Positions 47,491-58,301 of a stretch of 64,000 bases of DNA are shown piece by piece. The first letter of the stretch is position 1; each line of letters opens with the position of its first letter. A program made the translations under genes and the position numbers. The notes under the pieces are model-generated. The model saw only the letters and a program-made list of their open reading frames with translations. It made no database searches and had not been told where the DNA came from. The stretch lies in assembly GCA_021292105.1 (NCBI GenBank), contig CM037861.1, positions 43,710,310-43,774,309 of the forward strand. The letters run 5' to 3'. This stretch comes from Anadara kagoshimensis. Lineage: Eukaryota > Mollusca > Bivalvia > Arcoida > Arcidae.

Positions 47491-48520
47491 TGACAGACAT
47501 TTTCTCCATGACTGTAAGCATCTGTTGCCATAAAAATGTAAGGCACCTTGGATTCAACATTGCTGTACATACTTATCCGAAATCTGCATCAAATTTTTAC
47601 AATCCAATATGTTCACAATCAATTGTACTGGTAAATGTCATTAAGAAATAAAATATGGTCAATTATTTTGTCATCAGAAGATGACGTAATGTAGCATAAA
47701 TCATGCATACAATCAAAACAGTTTTTAAATGCTGGTATACATGTTTTAATCATAATTCTGCTCATGTTATTTAAATTTTGTGTACATTCCATATAACTTC
47801 TTCAATAGAAATGAATATAGGTTGAGTAATAACAAATATCTTAAATCCATAGTCTGCTTATACCCTGTAGTTTCAATAGATATGGGTTTTGACAGACATG
47901 CAATTTTTATCATACGTATTGCAAAGATTTTGTTTACATTTGATGCATGATCTCAATTAGAAACGGATAAAGTAGGTACAAAAATTTTAATATTGATTGA
48001 AAGGCCCATAAGTATGGTTTTGCCGGACATGCCACATTAGTACCGGTAGTCTGCTCAAAATCTCTAGGCCCATTAAGCTGGTTCTAGTTGTGAAAGGCAA
48101 CTAAGAATTTCAGTATGTCCTTTGTTCAGTTCAGACAGGTTTTCAGTTTAATCGGGTTCAGTTTAGACAGGTTGCACTGTAATTTGGTACTACACTTGCA
48201 GGATGTTAATTTTGTAGAAGGCTACAAAGACTTTCAAGACTTTATCTTGAACAAAATGCCAGTCCACATACATTCAGTTTGACAGGTTTTTAATTTTATT
48301 TGAATTCAGTTTAGACAGGCTGTACTGTAATTTGGGGATACACTTGCACTATTTTCATATTGTTGTGAAATGGCACAATCACTCTTTTTAAGAAGCTGTG
48401 TGACAATCAATTCATGTAATTTAAGAACTAGTGTTTCTGTGCTGTGTCAAGATATCATGCACCAAAAACCAGTACTTCTAAGTTCAAAGTTAATATGCCC
48501 ATACTGTTCACAATCTGGGA

Positions 48521-48714
48521 CTAATTTGTGGTGGAATCACACTTAGGAGTTGTTTGCCCAAGCTGAATTTTTTGCCATGCTTTCTGTATAATACTTTGCC
48601 CAAAGCGTACAAAGACATATGTGAGCACCAAAAAACTGCTGAATCCAACTGACAAAAGTCCAACAAAGCACAAAACTGCTACCAGAATTAATGTTCCTAT
48701 TGTCAGCACTGTCC
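48521..48714 (-). CDS. LDAF1: LDAF1 second coding exon with stop
   Basis: TVLTIGTLILVAVLCFVGLL to a polar tail ending CDSTTN and TAG. Acceptor ttttag|GGACA. The second hydrophobic hairpin and the cytosolic C-terminus lie here. Confidence 0.88.
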
Positions 48715-49656
48715 CTAAAATATATATAAAAAAAATCATTTGTGATTTGTAAAACCTAAAGCATGACGGTTTACCGATCAGTGACCACCCTGCCTCTCAT
48801 CGCCTAGGTCCCACTTGAGAGAGATCCTAGTGCAAGAAAAATTTTCAGTTCCCTTGCCGAAGAATGGCAGTTTTTCTCTATGCACTTCATTTCCTCTACC
48901 ATATTTGAACTGACCACTTCAATAAATTAAAATATCTTAACTGGGGCTAAAAACTTCATTATATCACCCCACTCCTTCAAAGTACAGCAGATACATCACA
49001 AATCACATCTATGCAAGAGAGGAAACATTATTTTCCTTAGACACCTGTTGTCCTCAATGCCTGAAAGCAAGATCTCTACATAGGTGTGCATATAGAGATG
49101 TCACCGGCTACACTATAGGCCTCGATATAAGTGAAATTTCTTGACTGAGACGTAAAAGCCCAACCAACCACCCAACCAACCAGTAAACATCCTGCCCCTT
49201 AATAGGAATGTATTGAGGCCTTATGAGCCAGCGGGCACAAAGAGGATAGGTGAGTTTTCTATACAAATTAGCAATTTGGCCCATCTGGAATTGTTTGTAT
49301 TTTGTTCACCTAGTCTGAAAATTTTGACCAAGACTTAATATCATTTAAGACATGGTCAGAATTTTCCTTTCGGACTATTGTTCAACCATTTATGTTTGAA
49401 ACAAAATATTACCTTCAACAAGTAAAAATCCAGTGAATGCAAGAACAGTACTTCCAAAGGCAAAGGCAAAGAAGCAGAATATCGGAACACTGCACATGCC
49501 AACAGTTATAATTATAAACAAAGTCATAACAGGATGTTCAAGTGCATACTCTTTAGCATTGTGTAATTTTGTTTCCAGGTCAAAACATTCATTCATGGTC
49601 TGCACAAATGCTGTCAGTTTACTCTCTTCTGCTTCTTCCTCCATTTTTCCTCCCAT
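48521..49656 (-). CDS. LDAF1: LDAF1 (promethin/TMEM159): lipid-droplet assembly factor
   Basis: Encodes a small ER and lipid-droplet membrane protein which, in the family, works with seipin at sites of droplet formation. Two coding exons on the minus strand: 49656-49413 and 48714-48521, giving 145 residues (human about 161). The N-terminal ~40 residues are charged (EEEAEESKLTAFVQTMNECF). Two long hydrophobic stretches follow, VMTLFIIITVGMCSVPIFCF onward and TVLTIGTLILVAVLCFVGLL onward, joined through the conserved LLVEG turn that spans the splice junction. This matches the double-hairpin promethin domain. The alternative start at the MEEE codon (49644) is possible. An acceptor tttcag at 49675 just upstream shows that the 5' leader is spliced. 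Confidence 0.88.
48765..48995 (+). repeat. SINE family B copy in the LDAF1 intron
   Basis: CGCCTAGGTCCCACTTGAGA, body, tail worn to AAAATATCTTAACTGGGGC. A family A tail fragment follows at 49090-49170. Confidence 0.65.
49413..49656 (-). CDS. LDAF1: LDAF1 first coding exon
   Basis: MGGKMEEEAEESKLTAFVQT to GFLLVEG. Donor GAAG|gtaata. The exon itself extends to an acceptor at 49674/49675 (tttcag|TAGAATT), so 49657-49674 is leader. Confidence 0.88.
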
Positions 49657-50451
49657 TTTGGGGATGCAATTCTACTGAAACAAAGATGTACACAATTATT
49701 CTTTGTAAAAATTTAGAAAAAAAAAAACCCAAAAACCTCTTGCTGCCAAACAGATATATCTGTATTCTATCAGCTGCTTGCCAAACGGACACATATGTCC
49801 TTTTAATTCATTAACAACCCTTTTGGTTAAAAGACTAAGAGATACTCATAATATTTTGTTAAGTAAACAAAAAAAGCAAAATGTTGACTTTTAAAAATAA
49901 AATCTGATTAAATTATGATATCACATGACTACAAAAGTGTGTGATGTCATAATCTATTGTTCACGTCATATTGAAAACCAATTCAGCACTGTCGATGGTG
50001 TTTTGAAAATTAATTTGCAAGCAGGAGGATTAATTAAACTTTATCACGTTAGTTTAATGGCATAATTTCTAAAATTTTAAATTCTGGCGTTTAAAAATAT
50101 TTAAATTTTTTACACACGGTTTCCGTAAAAATGACTAAAAAATAAATAAATAAATAAATAAAAAAATAAAAATTGCAAATTATGAGAAACAATTTTTAAA
50201 TTCTTTTTCTTTTTAAATAAAAATATGCCATATAAAATAATCTCTCATTTTTATATTGGAGAAACTTGTTAATTCACGCCAAAATCTCAACAAGGACACC
50301 TAATGATAAATAGATCATTTGTCAATTCCATAAAAGATTGCATTTTCCAGTTTGTATTTTGCAAAATTTACTTCTTTAATGATAAGAACACCCCTCTTCC
50401 TCAAAAGATCACAATCCATTAGATCTAAACAAATTAAAAGACTAGAATGTA

Positions 50452-51136
50452 TGGGGCGCCATTTTACTATTTATTCACTATTTAGTGATATCAATAATTC
50501 GATTTTTGGATATCCATAATTCGATTTTTTGATATCCATAAATCGATTTATTGATATCACTAATTCGTCCTTATTTTTTGATATCAATAATTCGATTTAT
50601 GGATATCAATAATTCATTTATTGATATCCATAAATCGAATTATTGATATCACAAATTCGATTTATGGATATCTAAAAATAAGGACGGATTAGTGATATCA
50701 ATAAATCGATTTGTGGATATCAAAAAATATTTGCAATATTCTTGAAAATAAGGAATTCTCCCCATTATGTGCTGCGGAGAGGGAGAAATTATTTAAGTTT
50801 TCCGATTTATTGATATCCATAAATCGATTTATTGATATCACTAATTCGTCCTTATTTTTGGATATCAATAAATCGAATTAGTGATATCCATAATTCGATT
50901 TATTGATATCAATAAATGAATTAGTGATATCAATAAATTGAATTAGTGATATCCATAAATGCAAATGAATTATTGATAACCATAAATCAAATTATAGATA
51001 TCACTAATTCGATTTATTGATATCCAAAAATCGAATTATAGATATCAATAAATCGAATTATTGATATCAATAAATCGAATTATTGATATCCATAAATGAT
51101 TTATGGATATCAATAAATAGTGAATAAATAGTAAAA
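50452..51136. mobile_element. 685 bp TIR element filled with GATATC palindromes
   Basis: Terminal inverted repeats of 33 bp with one mismatch, starting TGGGGCGCCATTTTACTATT, are flanked by TA on both sides (50450-50451, 51137-51138), as for Tc1/mariner-type insertions. The interior is a degenerate array of ~22 bp units made of two palindromes, GATATC and ATCGAT or TTCGAA, split by a ~75 bp non-repetitive core (about 50728-50802). It has no coding capacity. Confidence 0.88.
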
Positions 51137-51382
51137 TGGTGCCCCATAAGAATGATGATTTTTGTAAATCCTGGATAATTTGTCAGAGTTACCAAGGTAA
51201 CTGGCGCTATAACAAGACATGTCCCTGGCCTTCACACGAGGAGGAAATCGGCATGACCAGTTGAGGGGCAGGTGGGGCTCCAGGAAGCCACAGATGGCAG
51301 CTCACCTAGGAGAATGGAAAACTCTGATTCCAAACCCGGGAAGGTGGATCTCGTAAACTGTGGCAGGCAATCCACCTAAAGG

Positions 51383-51571
51383 ATGGAAAACCCGATACAA
51401 ACCAACAAAAGGAAGGAAAACCTAAACAAACCAACTGGCCCTCCAGGTTGGGGGTTGGGCGTAGGACTAATCATTCTACCCTGCAAAAGAAAACCTGATT
51501 ACGGAAACCAGAAATCTTTCAATTACAAGTCATCTTTGGAACAGCACAGAGACTTCACACACACCAGATGA
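51383..51571 (+). CDS. Small upstream reading frame in the LINE 5' region, zinc-finger-like end
   Basis: 62 codons, different frame from the polyprotein, ending 28 bases before its ATG. The last part, SFNYKSSLEQHRDFTH, has F-x5-L-x2-H-x4-H spacing like the second half of a C2H2 finger, but the matching Cys pair is not intact. It could be a worn ORF1-like relic or chance. Confidence 0.3.
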   Translation: MENPIQTNKRKENLNKPTGPPGWGLGVGLIILPCKRKPDYGNQKSFNYKSSLEQHRDFTHTR

Positions 51572-51599
51572 TGATTATCTAAGATGGGTGGAGAGTGAT

Positions 51600-54458
51600 A
51601 TGACACATGCAGGTCCAACCCGAAAGGACACCTGTATGCCGACAAAGTCGATGGCTGATCCTAAAAGAAGCATCCGAATAGGATGCTGGAATGTGAGAAC
51701 TATGTTCAGCATTGGAAAAACAGCACAGGTTGTAAAAGAAGCAGAGAGATATGGAGTAGAAATCCTAGGAATAAGTGAGTGCAGGTGGACTGGATTTGGA
51801 AAAATAAGAACAAGATCAGGTGAAACAATCATATTTTCAGGAAAAGAAGACAAACATCAAGGCGGAGTGGCAATACTAATGAGCAAAGAGATAGAGAAGA
51901 GCTTGATAGGGTATACTCCGGTGAACGATAGAATCATAACAGCTCGGTTCTATTCTAAGTATATAAAGACTACAGTCATACAGGTCTACGCTCCTACAAA
52001 CGAAGATGATGAAGAAGTAAAAGATGAATTTTATGAGCAGGTTCAGTCAGTAATAGAGCAGGTACCAAAGCATGACTTATTGATAGTAATGGGCGACTGG
52101 AATGCCAAAGTAGGAACAGCAGAAGAGGCAGATAAAGGCATTGTAGGAAACCATGCCCTAATTACAGGACAAAGAAATGACAATGGGGAGAGATTTGTTA
52201 ACCTATGTGCCATGAACAATCTCGTGATAACATCAACCATGTTCCCTCATAAAGATACACATAAATATACTTGGACTTCACCAGATGGTAAATACAAGAA
52301 CCAGATAGACCATATAGCTGTCAACTCCAAGTTTAGATGGTCAGTCCAAGACGTAAGAGCATACCAAGGGGCCGATGTGGGAAGTGACCATAGTCTGATA
52401 ATAGCCAAGACAAAACTCAAGCTGAACAGAGTAGTAAAGAGTGAAAATAAGACAAGGAAATATGAGGTCAACAAACTGAAAATACCAGAGATGAAGGAAA
52501 AGTTTGTGTTAGAACTGAAGAATCGCTTCAATTGTCTACAGGAGGATGAAAGCAAAAGTACAGAAGATAACAGCAATACGGAGGAAAAGGTAGAGGAGAA
52601 ATGGAATGTAATAAAATCAGTTTTTAACGAAACGGCTAGGAACACCATTGGATATAAAACGTATAAAAGTAAAGACTGGATAAGCCAAAACAGTTGGAAG
52701 CAGATTGAAGACAGAAGGAAAATCAAAAACAAGGTTAACAAGACAAAGTCTGAAAGATTACAGGAAAAGTATAGACAGGAATACAGAGATAAAGACAAGG
52801 AAGTAAAAAAGAGTTTAAGAAATGATAAAAGAGAATGGATAAACGGTATAGCACAGGAAGCAGAGGACGCGGCAAACCAGGGCCAAATGAAGGGAGTGTA
52901 CGACGCCACAAAGAGATTGTGTAATGACAGACCAAGGAGATCAACAACAGTAAAAGATAAAAATGGGAAAATACTAACAACAGAGAATGAAATAAGAGCA
53001 AGATGGAAAGAACATTTTATAGAAGTGCTAAACAGGCCAGCACCAACAGACAGGATAGAGGTAGAAGAATGTGAAAATGAAATCGACGAGATCAACACCA
53101 GTTACATCAATAAAGATGAGATAAAGAAAGCAATTAAAGAACTGAAGAAAGGGAAAGCAGCTGGAGTGGATTCAATAACAGCAGAATTAATGTGTGCAGA
53201 TATAGATATTACTGCAGAATTATTGGAAGATTTGTTCCGAAAGATATGGGAAAAGGAAGTAATACCTGATGATTGGAGTAAGGGATTGATAGTCAAACTA
53301 CCAAAGAAAGGGGATTTGACTTTATGCGGAAACTGGAGAGGGATTACTTTACTATCAGTACCAGCCAAAGTGATGTGTAAAGTTATAATCAAAAGGATAA
53401 GAGATGGAGTGGATAAACGATTGAGAAAGGAACAAGCAGGGTTCAGACCAGGAAGAAGCACAACAGAACAAATCTTCATTTTGAGAAATATCATAGAACA
53501 AGCAGTAGAGTGGAACACCGGCATGTATATCTGTTTTGTTGATTACGAAAAGGCCTTTGACAGTGTGGACAGAGAGATGCTTTGGACAATCATGAGAAGC
53601 TATGGCATACCAGATAAGCTTATCAGAATGACAAGAACTATGTATGCTGACTACAAATGTGCAGTATTGGATGACTCGGGAACATCAGAATGGTTCAAAG
53701 TAATATCTGGGGTTAAGCAAGGTTGTGTGATGTCCGGATTTCTCTTCCTACTAATCATTGACTGGATAATGAGGAAAGCAACAGAGAAAGGAAACACTGG
53801 TATCAGATGGAAAATGATGGAAACTCTTGAAGATCTGGACTTTGCTGATGATTTAGCTCTAATATCGTGCAATTTGAACAACATACAACAGAAGGTGAAC
53901 AGTGTAAACAATTTTGGGAAAACAACAGGCCTAAAAATAAATGTCAAGAAAACTAAAACAATGAAATTGAATGCGGGTAACAATATGAAGGGAGAAAGCA
54001 GGATCAAAATCGGGAATGAGGAAGTCGAGGATGTTGACCAGTTTGTTTACCTTGGAGCTACAGTTAACAGCAAAGGAGGGACAGACTGTGACATCAAAGC
54101 AAGAATAGGGAAGGCAAGAGTTGCATTCAACAAGCTAGGCAAGGTGTGGAAAAACAGTCAGTATGGCAGGAAAACCAAGAGTAGAATATACATGTCTAAC
54201 GTAGTATCTGTATTATTATATGGTTGCGAGACATGGAGAATGACCACCAGGGATGAAAAATTACTGGACACTTTCCACCACAAATGTCTCAGAAGAATCC
54301 TCAAAATATACTGGCCTGTAAAAATTACAAATGAACAAATCAGAGAAAAAACACAAACAAAAAAGATAAGCGAGCTTGTTAAACATCGGAGGTGGAAATG
54401 GATAGGACACATATTAAGACAGAAGCCAGATGAACATCCAAGGATAGCTCTGCAATGA
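51600..54458 (+). CDS. LINE polyprotein: AP endonuclease plus reverse transcriptase (952 residues, early stop)
   Basis: Begins at the first ATG (51600); the frame is open from 51471 without another ATG. Residues ~20-265 are an exonuclease-endonuclease-phosphatase domain: IGCWNVRTM, ILGISECRWTG, VYAPTNEDDE, VMGDWNAKVG, and the catalytic GSDHSLI. Residues ~500-800 are reverse transcriptase: GKAAGVDSI, LPKKGD, EQAGFRPGRSTTEQ, FVDYEKAFDSV, GVKQGCVMS, and LDFADDLALIS, carrying the FADD form of the catalytic box. The C-terminal segment YGCETWRM to RRWKWIGHILRQ is typical of this LINE group. The stop TGA at 54456-54458 falls where relatives have Trp, and the same frame then continues 60 codons to 54641. 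So this copy differs by one apparent nonsense change from a full open frame. Confidence 0.92.
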   Translation: MTHAGPTRKDTCMPTKSMADPKRSIRIGCWNVRTMFSIGKTAQVVKEAERYGVEILGISECRWTGFGKIRTRSGETIIFSGKEDKHQGGVAILMSKEIEKSLIGYTPVNDRIITARFYSKYIKTTVIQVYAPTNEDDEEVKDEFYEQVQSVIEQVPKHDLLIVMGDWNAKVGTAEEADKGIVGNHALITGQRNDNGERFVNLCAMNNLVITSTMFPHKDTHKYTWTSPDGKYKNQIDHIAVNSKFRWSVQDVRAYQGADVGSDHSLIIAKTKLKLNRVVKSENKTRKYEVNKLKIPEMKEKFVLELKNRFNCLQEDESKSTEDNSNTEEKVEEKWNVIKSVFNETARNTIGYKTYKSKDWISQNSWKQIEDRRKIKNKVNKTKSERLQEKYRQEYRDKDKEVKKSLRNDKREWINGIAQEAEDAANQGQMKGVYDATKRLCNDRPRRSTTVKDKNGKILTTENEIRARWKEHFIEVLNRPAPTDRIEVEECENEIDEINTSYINKDEIKKAIKELKKGKAAGVDSITAELMCADIDITAELLEDLFRKIWEKEVIPDDWSKGLIVKLPKKGDLTLCGNWRGITLLSVPAKVMCKVIIKRIRDGVDKRLRKEQAGFRPGRSTTEQIFILRNIIEQAVEWNTGMYICFVDYEKAFDSVDREMLWTIMRSYGIPDKLIRMTRTMYADYKCAVLDDSGTSEWFKVISGVKQGCVMSGFLFLLIIDWIMRKATEKGNTGIRWKMMETLEDLDFADDLALISCNLNNIQQKVNSVNNFGKTTGLKINVKKTKTMKLNAGNNMKGESRIKIGNEEVEDVDQFVYLGATVNSKGGTDCDIKARIGKARVAFNKLGKVWKNSQYGRKTKSRIYMSNVVSVLLYGCETWRMTTRDEKLLDTFHHKCLRRILKIYWPVKITNEQIREKTQTKKISELVKHRRWKWIGHILRQKPDEHPRIALQ

Positions 54459-54641
54459 ACACCAGCAGAAGGAAAGAGAAGAAGAGGGCGGCCGAAAGAG
54501 ACCTGGCGCAGGACTGTTGAAAGGGAAAGATCAGATTTTGGACTTGGGACATGGAGTGAAGCTGCTAAAATAGCTGCCAACAGAAATTCTTGGAGGAGAA
54601 AGATATCTGGCCCAATTCTCCACAAGGAGAGATGGACATAA
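54459..54641 (+). pseudogene. LINE C-terminal remainder beyond the in-frame stop
   Basis: Same reading frame as the polyprotein. It reads TPAEGKRRRGRPKETWRRTV and ends GPILHKERWT with a TAA at 54639-54641. GRPKETWRR is the hallmark C-terminal motif of this LINE group, so the real protein end of the family is here. Confidence 0.88.
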
Positions 54642-54983
54642 GTCAAGTAAGTCACCAAGGTAACATTAGGTATTTGCTTTTGGTCAATCGGCACCATTGG
54701 TATCACCAAGAACGCACCCAGTCGACCAGTTGTTTTCGAAACCGAAATAATTTTTTTCATTCCCCCTCTTTTAACAATTTTTCGCTAAATATGTTTCACA
54801 ACAGCACTGAATAGACAATGATTTAACCACTGAACAAGAATAATCGTTTCATGGTTTTCTTGAGCTAAACTACGTGTTCGCAAATAAGCGGCATCCGACA
54901 CTGGCGACAGCCAGGTGCCCGTTGAAATTAGGTGCGTTTTTCATTGCCACGTTCTTTATCATAAAAGACCTCAAAGTACTTAC

Positions 54984-55110
54984 TTTGTTCTCTTTGACTC
55001 ACAACCTCACCAGACTTTCCTGAAGATTTATCGTCGATATTATTCGCCAGTTGACTGTTGAACAATGATGAAATGAGTGCGTTCGTTTTCAAACTATCGT
55101 TTTACTCGCA
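54984..55110 (-). promoter_or_regulatory. Possible LDAF1 5' untranslated exon and promoter
   Basis: A strong minus-strand donor (ACAAA|gtaagtac, donor at 54983-54978) closes a segment that is richer in CpG than its surroundings. No ATG is in frame with a long reading, so it looks like a noncoding first exon. The nearest spliced acceptor on this strand is the LDAF1 leader acceptor at 49675. The link to LDAF1 is inferred from order and strand only. The upper limit of the exon is a guess. A 27 bp minisatellite starts directly upstream. Confidence 0.35.
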
Positions 55111-55144
55111 TTCGTTTGGGTTATGTCCCTTTCGGTTTACCTAT

Positions 55145-57590
55145 ATTATCTGCCTATAACAAATCCAGTTCATTATTTGCTTATATCAATTCCAGTTCAT
55201 TATTTCCCTATAACAGTTCCAGTTCATTATTTACTTATAAATTATAGTTCATTATTTGTCTATCACAGTTCTAGTTCATTATTTGCCTATAACAATTCCA
55301 GTTCATTATTTGTCTATAACAGTTCCAGTTTATTATTTGTCTATCAGTTCTAGTTCATTATTTGTCTATAACAGTTCTAGATCAATATTTGCCCACAACA
55401 GTGCCAGTTCATTATTTGTCTATCACAGTTCTAGTTCATTATTTGCCCACAACAGTTCCAGTTCATTATTTGTCTATAACAGTTCCAGTTTATTATTTGT
55501 CTATCAGTTCTAGATCAATATTTGCCCATAACAGTGCCAGTTCATTATTTGTCTATCACAGTTCTAGTTCATTATTTGTCTATCACAGTTCCAGTTCATT
55601 ATTTGCCCACAACAGTTCCAGTTCATTATTTGTCTATAACAGTTCCAGTTCGTTTTTTATCTATAACAGTTCTAGTTCATTATTTGTCTATAACAGTTCC
55701 AGTTCGTTTTTTATCTATAACAGTTCTAGTTCATTATTTGTCTATAACAGTTCCAGTTCGTTTTTTATCTATAACAATTCCAGTTCATTTTTTGCCCACA
55801 ACAGTTCCAGTTCATTATTTGCCTATAACATTTCCGGTCCATTATTTGCCTATAACAGTTTCAGTCCATTATTTGCCTATAACAGTTCTAGTTCATTATT
55901 TGCCTATAACAATTCCAGTTCATTATTTGCCTATTACAATTCCAGTTCATTATTTGCCTATAACAGTTCTAGTTCATTATTTGCCTATAACAATTCCAGT
56001 TCATTATTCGCCTATAACAGTTCCAGTTCATTATTTGCCTATAACAGTTCTAGTTCATTATTTGCCTATAACAGTTCTAGTTCATTATTCGCCTATAACA
56101 GTTCCAAGTTATTATTTGCCTACAACAGTTCTAGTTCATTATTTGCCTATAACAATTCCAGTTCATTATTCGCCTATAACAGTTCCAAGTTATTATTTGC
56201 CTATAACAGTTCTAGTTCATTATTTGCCTATAACAGTTCTAGTTCATTATTTGCCTATAACAGTTCCAGTTCATTATTTGCCTATAACAGTTCCAGTTCA
56301 TTATTTGCCAATAACAGTTCTAGTTCATTATTTGCCTATAACAGTTCTAGTTCATTATTTGCCTATAACAGTTCCAGTTCATTATTTGCCTATAACAGTT
56401 CCAGTTCATTATTTGCCTATAACAGTTCCAGTTCATTATTTGCCTATAACAGTTCCAGTGCATTATTTGCCTATAACAGTTCCAGTTCATTATTTGCCTA
56501 TAACAGTTCCAGTGCATTATTTGCCTATAACAGTTCCAGTTCATTATTTGCCTATAACAAATCCAGTTCATTATTTGCCTATAACAGTTCCAGTGCATTA
56601 TTTGCCTATAACAGTTCCAGTGCATTATTTGCCTATAACAGTTCCAGTTCATTATTTGCCAATAACAGTTCTAGTTCATTATTTGCCTATAAAAGTTCCA
56701 GTTCATTATTTGCCAATAACAGTTCTAGTTCATTATTTGCCTATAACAGTTCTAGTTCATTATTTGCCTATAACAGGTCCAGTTCATTATTTGCCTATAA
56801 CAGTTCCAGTTCATTATTTGCCTATAACAGTTCTAGTTCATTATTTGCCTATAACAGTTCTAGTTCATTATTTGCCTACAACAGTTCCAGTTCATTATTT
56901 GCCTACAACAGTTCCAGTTCATTATTTGCCCATAACAGTTCCAGTGCATTATTTGCCTATAACAGTTCCAGTGCATTATTTGCCTATAACAGTTCCAGTT
57001 CATTATTTGCCAATAACAGTTCTAGTTCATTATTTGCCTATAACAGTTCTAGTTCATTATTTGCCTACAACAGTTCCGGTTCATTATTTGCCTATAACAG
57101 TTCCAGTTCATTATTTGCCTATAACAATTCCAGTTCATTATATGCCTATATCTGTTCCAGTTTTTTGTTTACCAACAACACTTCTAGTTCATTATTTGCC
57201 TAAACAGTTCTAGTTCATTATTTGCCTATAACAGTTCTAGTTCATTATATGCCTATAACAATTCCAGTTCATAATTTGCCTATATAAATTCCAGTTCATT
57301 ATTTGCCTATAACAGTTCTACAACAATTCCAGTTTGTTATTTGCTTACATTAGTTCCACTTCAATTTTTGCCTATATCAATTCCAGTTTGTTATTTGCTT
57401 GTTATATCAATTTCTGTTCATTATTTGCCTACAACAATTCCAGTTCATTATATGCCTATATCTGTTCCAGTTTATTATTTGCCTATAACATTTCCAGTTC
57501 ATTATAACAGTCCATTTTATTGTTTGCCTGTAATAGTTCCAGTTCATTGTTTGCCTACAATGCTTTCAGTTTATTATTTGCCTCTGTGGC
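55145..57590 (+). repeat. 27 bp minisatellite, about 90 copies
   Basis: Unit AGTTCCAGTTCATTATTTGC then CTATAAC. The middle (about 56,270-57,120) is the most homogeneous; both ends are worn. A C/T variant (TTCCAG versus TTCTAG) and GCC/GTC variants form local higher-order patterns. Two forward frames stay open for 560-610 codons (NSSSSLFAY and ITVPVHYLP repeats) because the unit is nine codons. This is not evidence of a gene. Confidence 0.97.
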
Positions 57591-58301
57591 AGTGTTTGTA
57601 AGTATGTACTTATAGATCAGAGTGCCTCTCGCTGCCTTGGTTCTAATCCCACTCAGACATGTTGGTATGAGGCTGCCTCATATACAAGTGAAAAATCTTG
57701 ACTGCAGCGTAAAAAGAACATTAAAAAATTGATTACATAATTTGTACAAACCTATTAGGATGGTGAAAAAGTGTACTAGCTACTTTGAAATAAACTTATT
57801 CCATATATATTGGGCAATGATAGAGGTGAAATAATGGACATTTTGTCAGTATAATGGGTACTTTTAGTAAAAATATCACTTAAATTAGAAAGTCTGAAGT
57901 CCATAAATATAGCAAGCTTCTGCACGAACAAGACAAATCAGCGAATTAGGATTCCCTGCTTTTTGTGATTTGCATTTCATTATCAAAGAGCCATTACTCC
58001 ATGAAAAATGAGAAAACCAACTCGGGTTAACGATATGCAGATGATGCTTTATAAAAGTATGAAAGACTTTATATTGAACTCGCATACAAAATTTCAATGG
58101 CTGTGTTGAGAAAACTTATGAAAATCTTTTGGACAGACAGATGGAAACAGTATAATTATATCCCAATTGCTCTTTATTTTTGTTACTTGAACCTGTATGC
58201 AAGGACTGCCTGCTCATGAAGGTTATTTCGCATCTCTTAGGTGGCCTTTAGACAGGTTTAACTGTAATCATAGTTCCTAATACATACTTATATAACTAAA
58301 A

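Larger units (their letters stand above)
33724..48520. other. Gene-poor interval between WDR45B and LDAF1
   Basis: Apart from the listed repeats and the orphan exon near 37910, nothing coding was recognised. A tRNA-SINE-like body without a clear head lies at 43905-44165. An unclassified repeat-like segment at 42680-42900 (CACTCGCTCACCAAGGTCCC) could not be assigned. 47500-48500 shows no clear structure. Confidence 0.6.
51202..54653 (+). mobile_element. Full-length non-LTR retrotransposon (LINE) with target-site duplication
   Basis: Complete 3.45 kb insertion. It is flanked by an exact 11 bp duplication ACCAAGGTAAC at 51191-51201 and 54654-54664. It has a ~400 bp 5' region, one long reading frame with endonuclease and reverse transcriptase, and a short tail of AAGT-like repeats (AAGTCAAGTAAGTC) instead of poly(A). 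That tail style and the single-protein layout recall RTE-type elements, but the clade is not certain. It lies on the strand opposite to LDAF1, between its coding exons and a possible upstream exon. Confidence 0.9.

Noticed and set aside
52247..53098. Long minus-strand reading opposite the LINE
   Set aside because: Antisense shadow of the A-rich polyprotein gene; its Ser/Leu/Phe-rich content reflects the complement of Lys/Glu codons.
55362..57213. Two overlapping 560-613 codon readings as repeat proteins
   Set aside because: They are two frames of one 27 bp minisatellite. A unit divisible by three keeps frames open without selection, and substitutions hit all codon positions.
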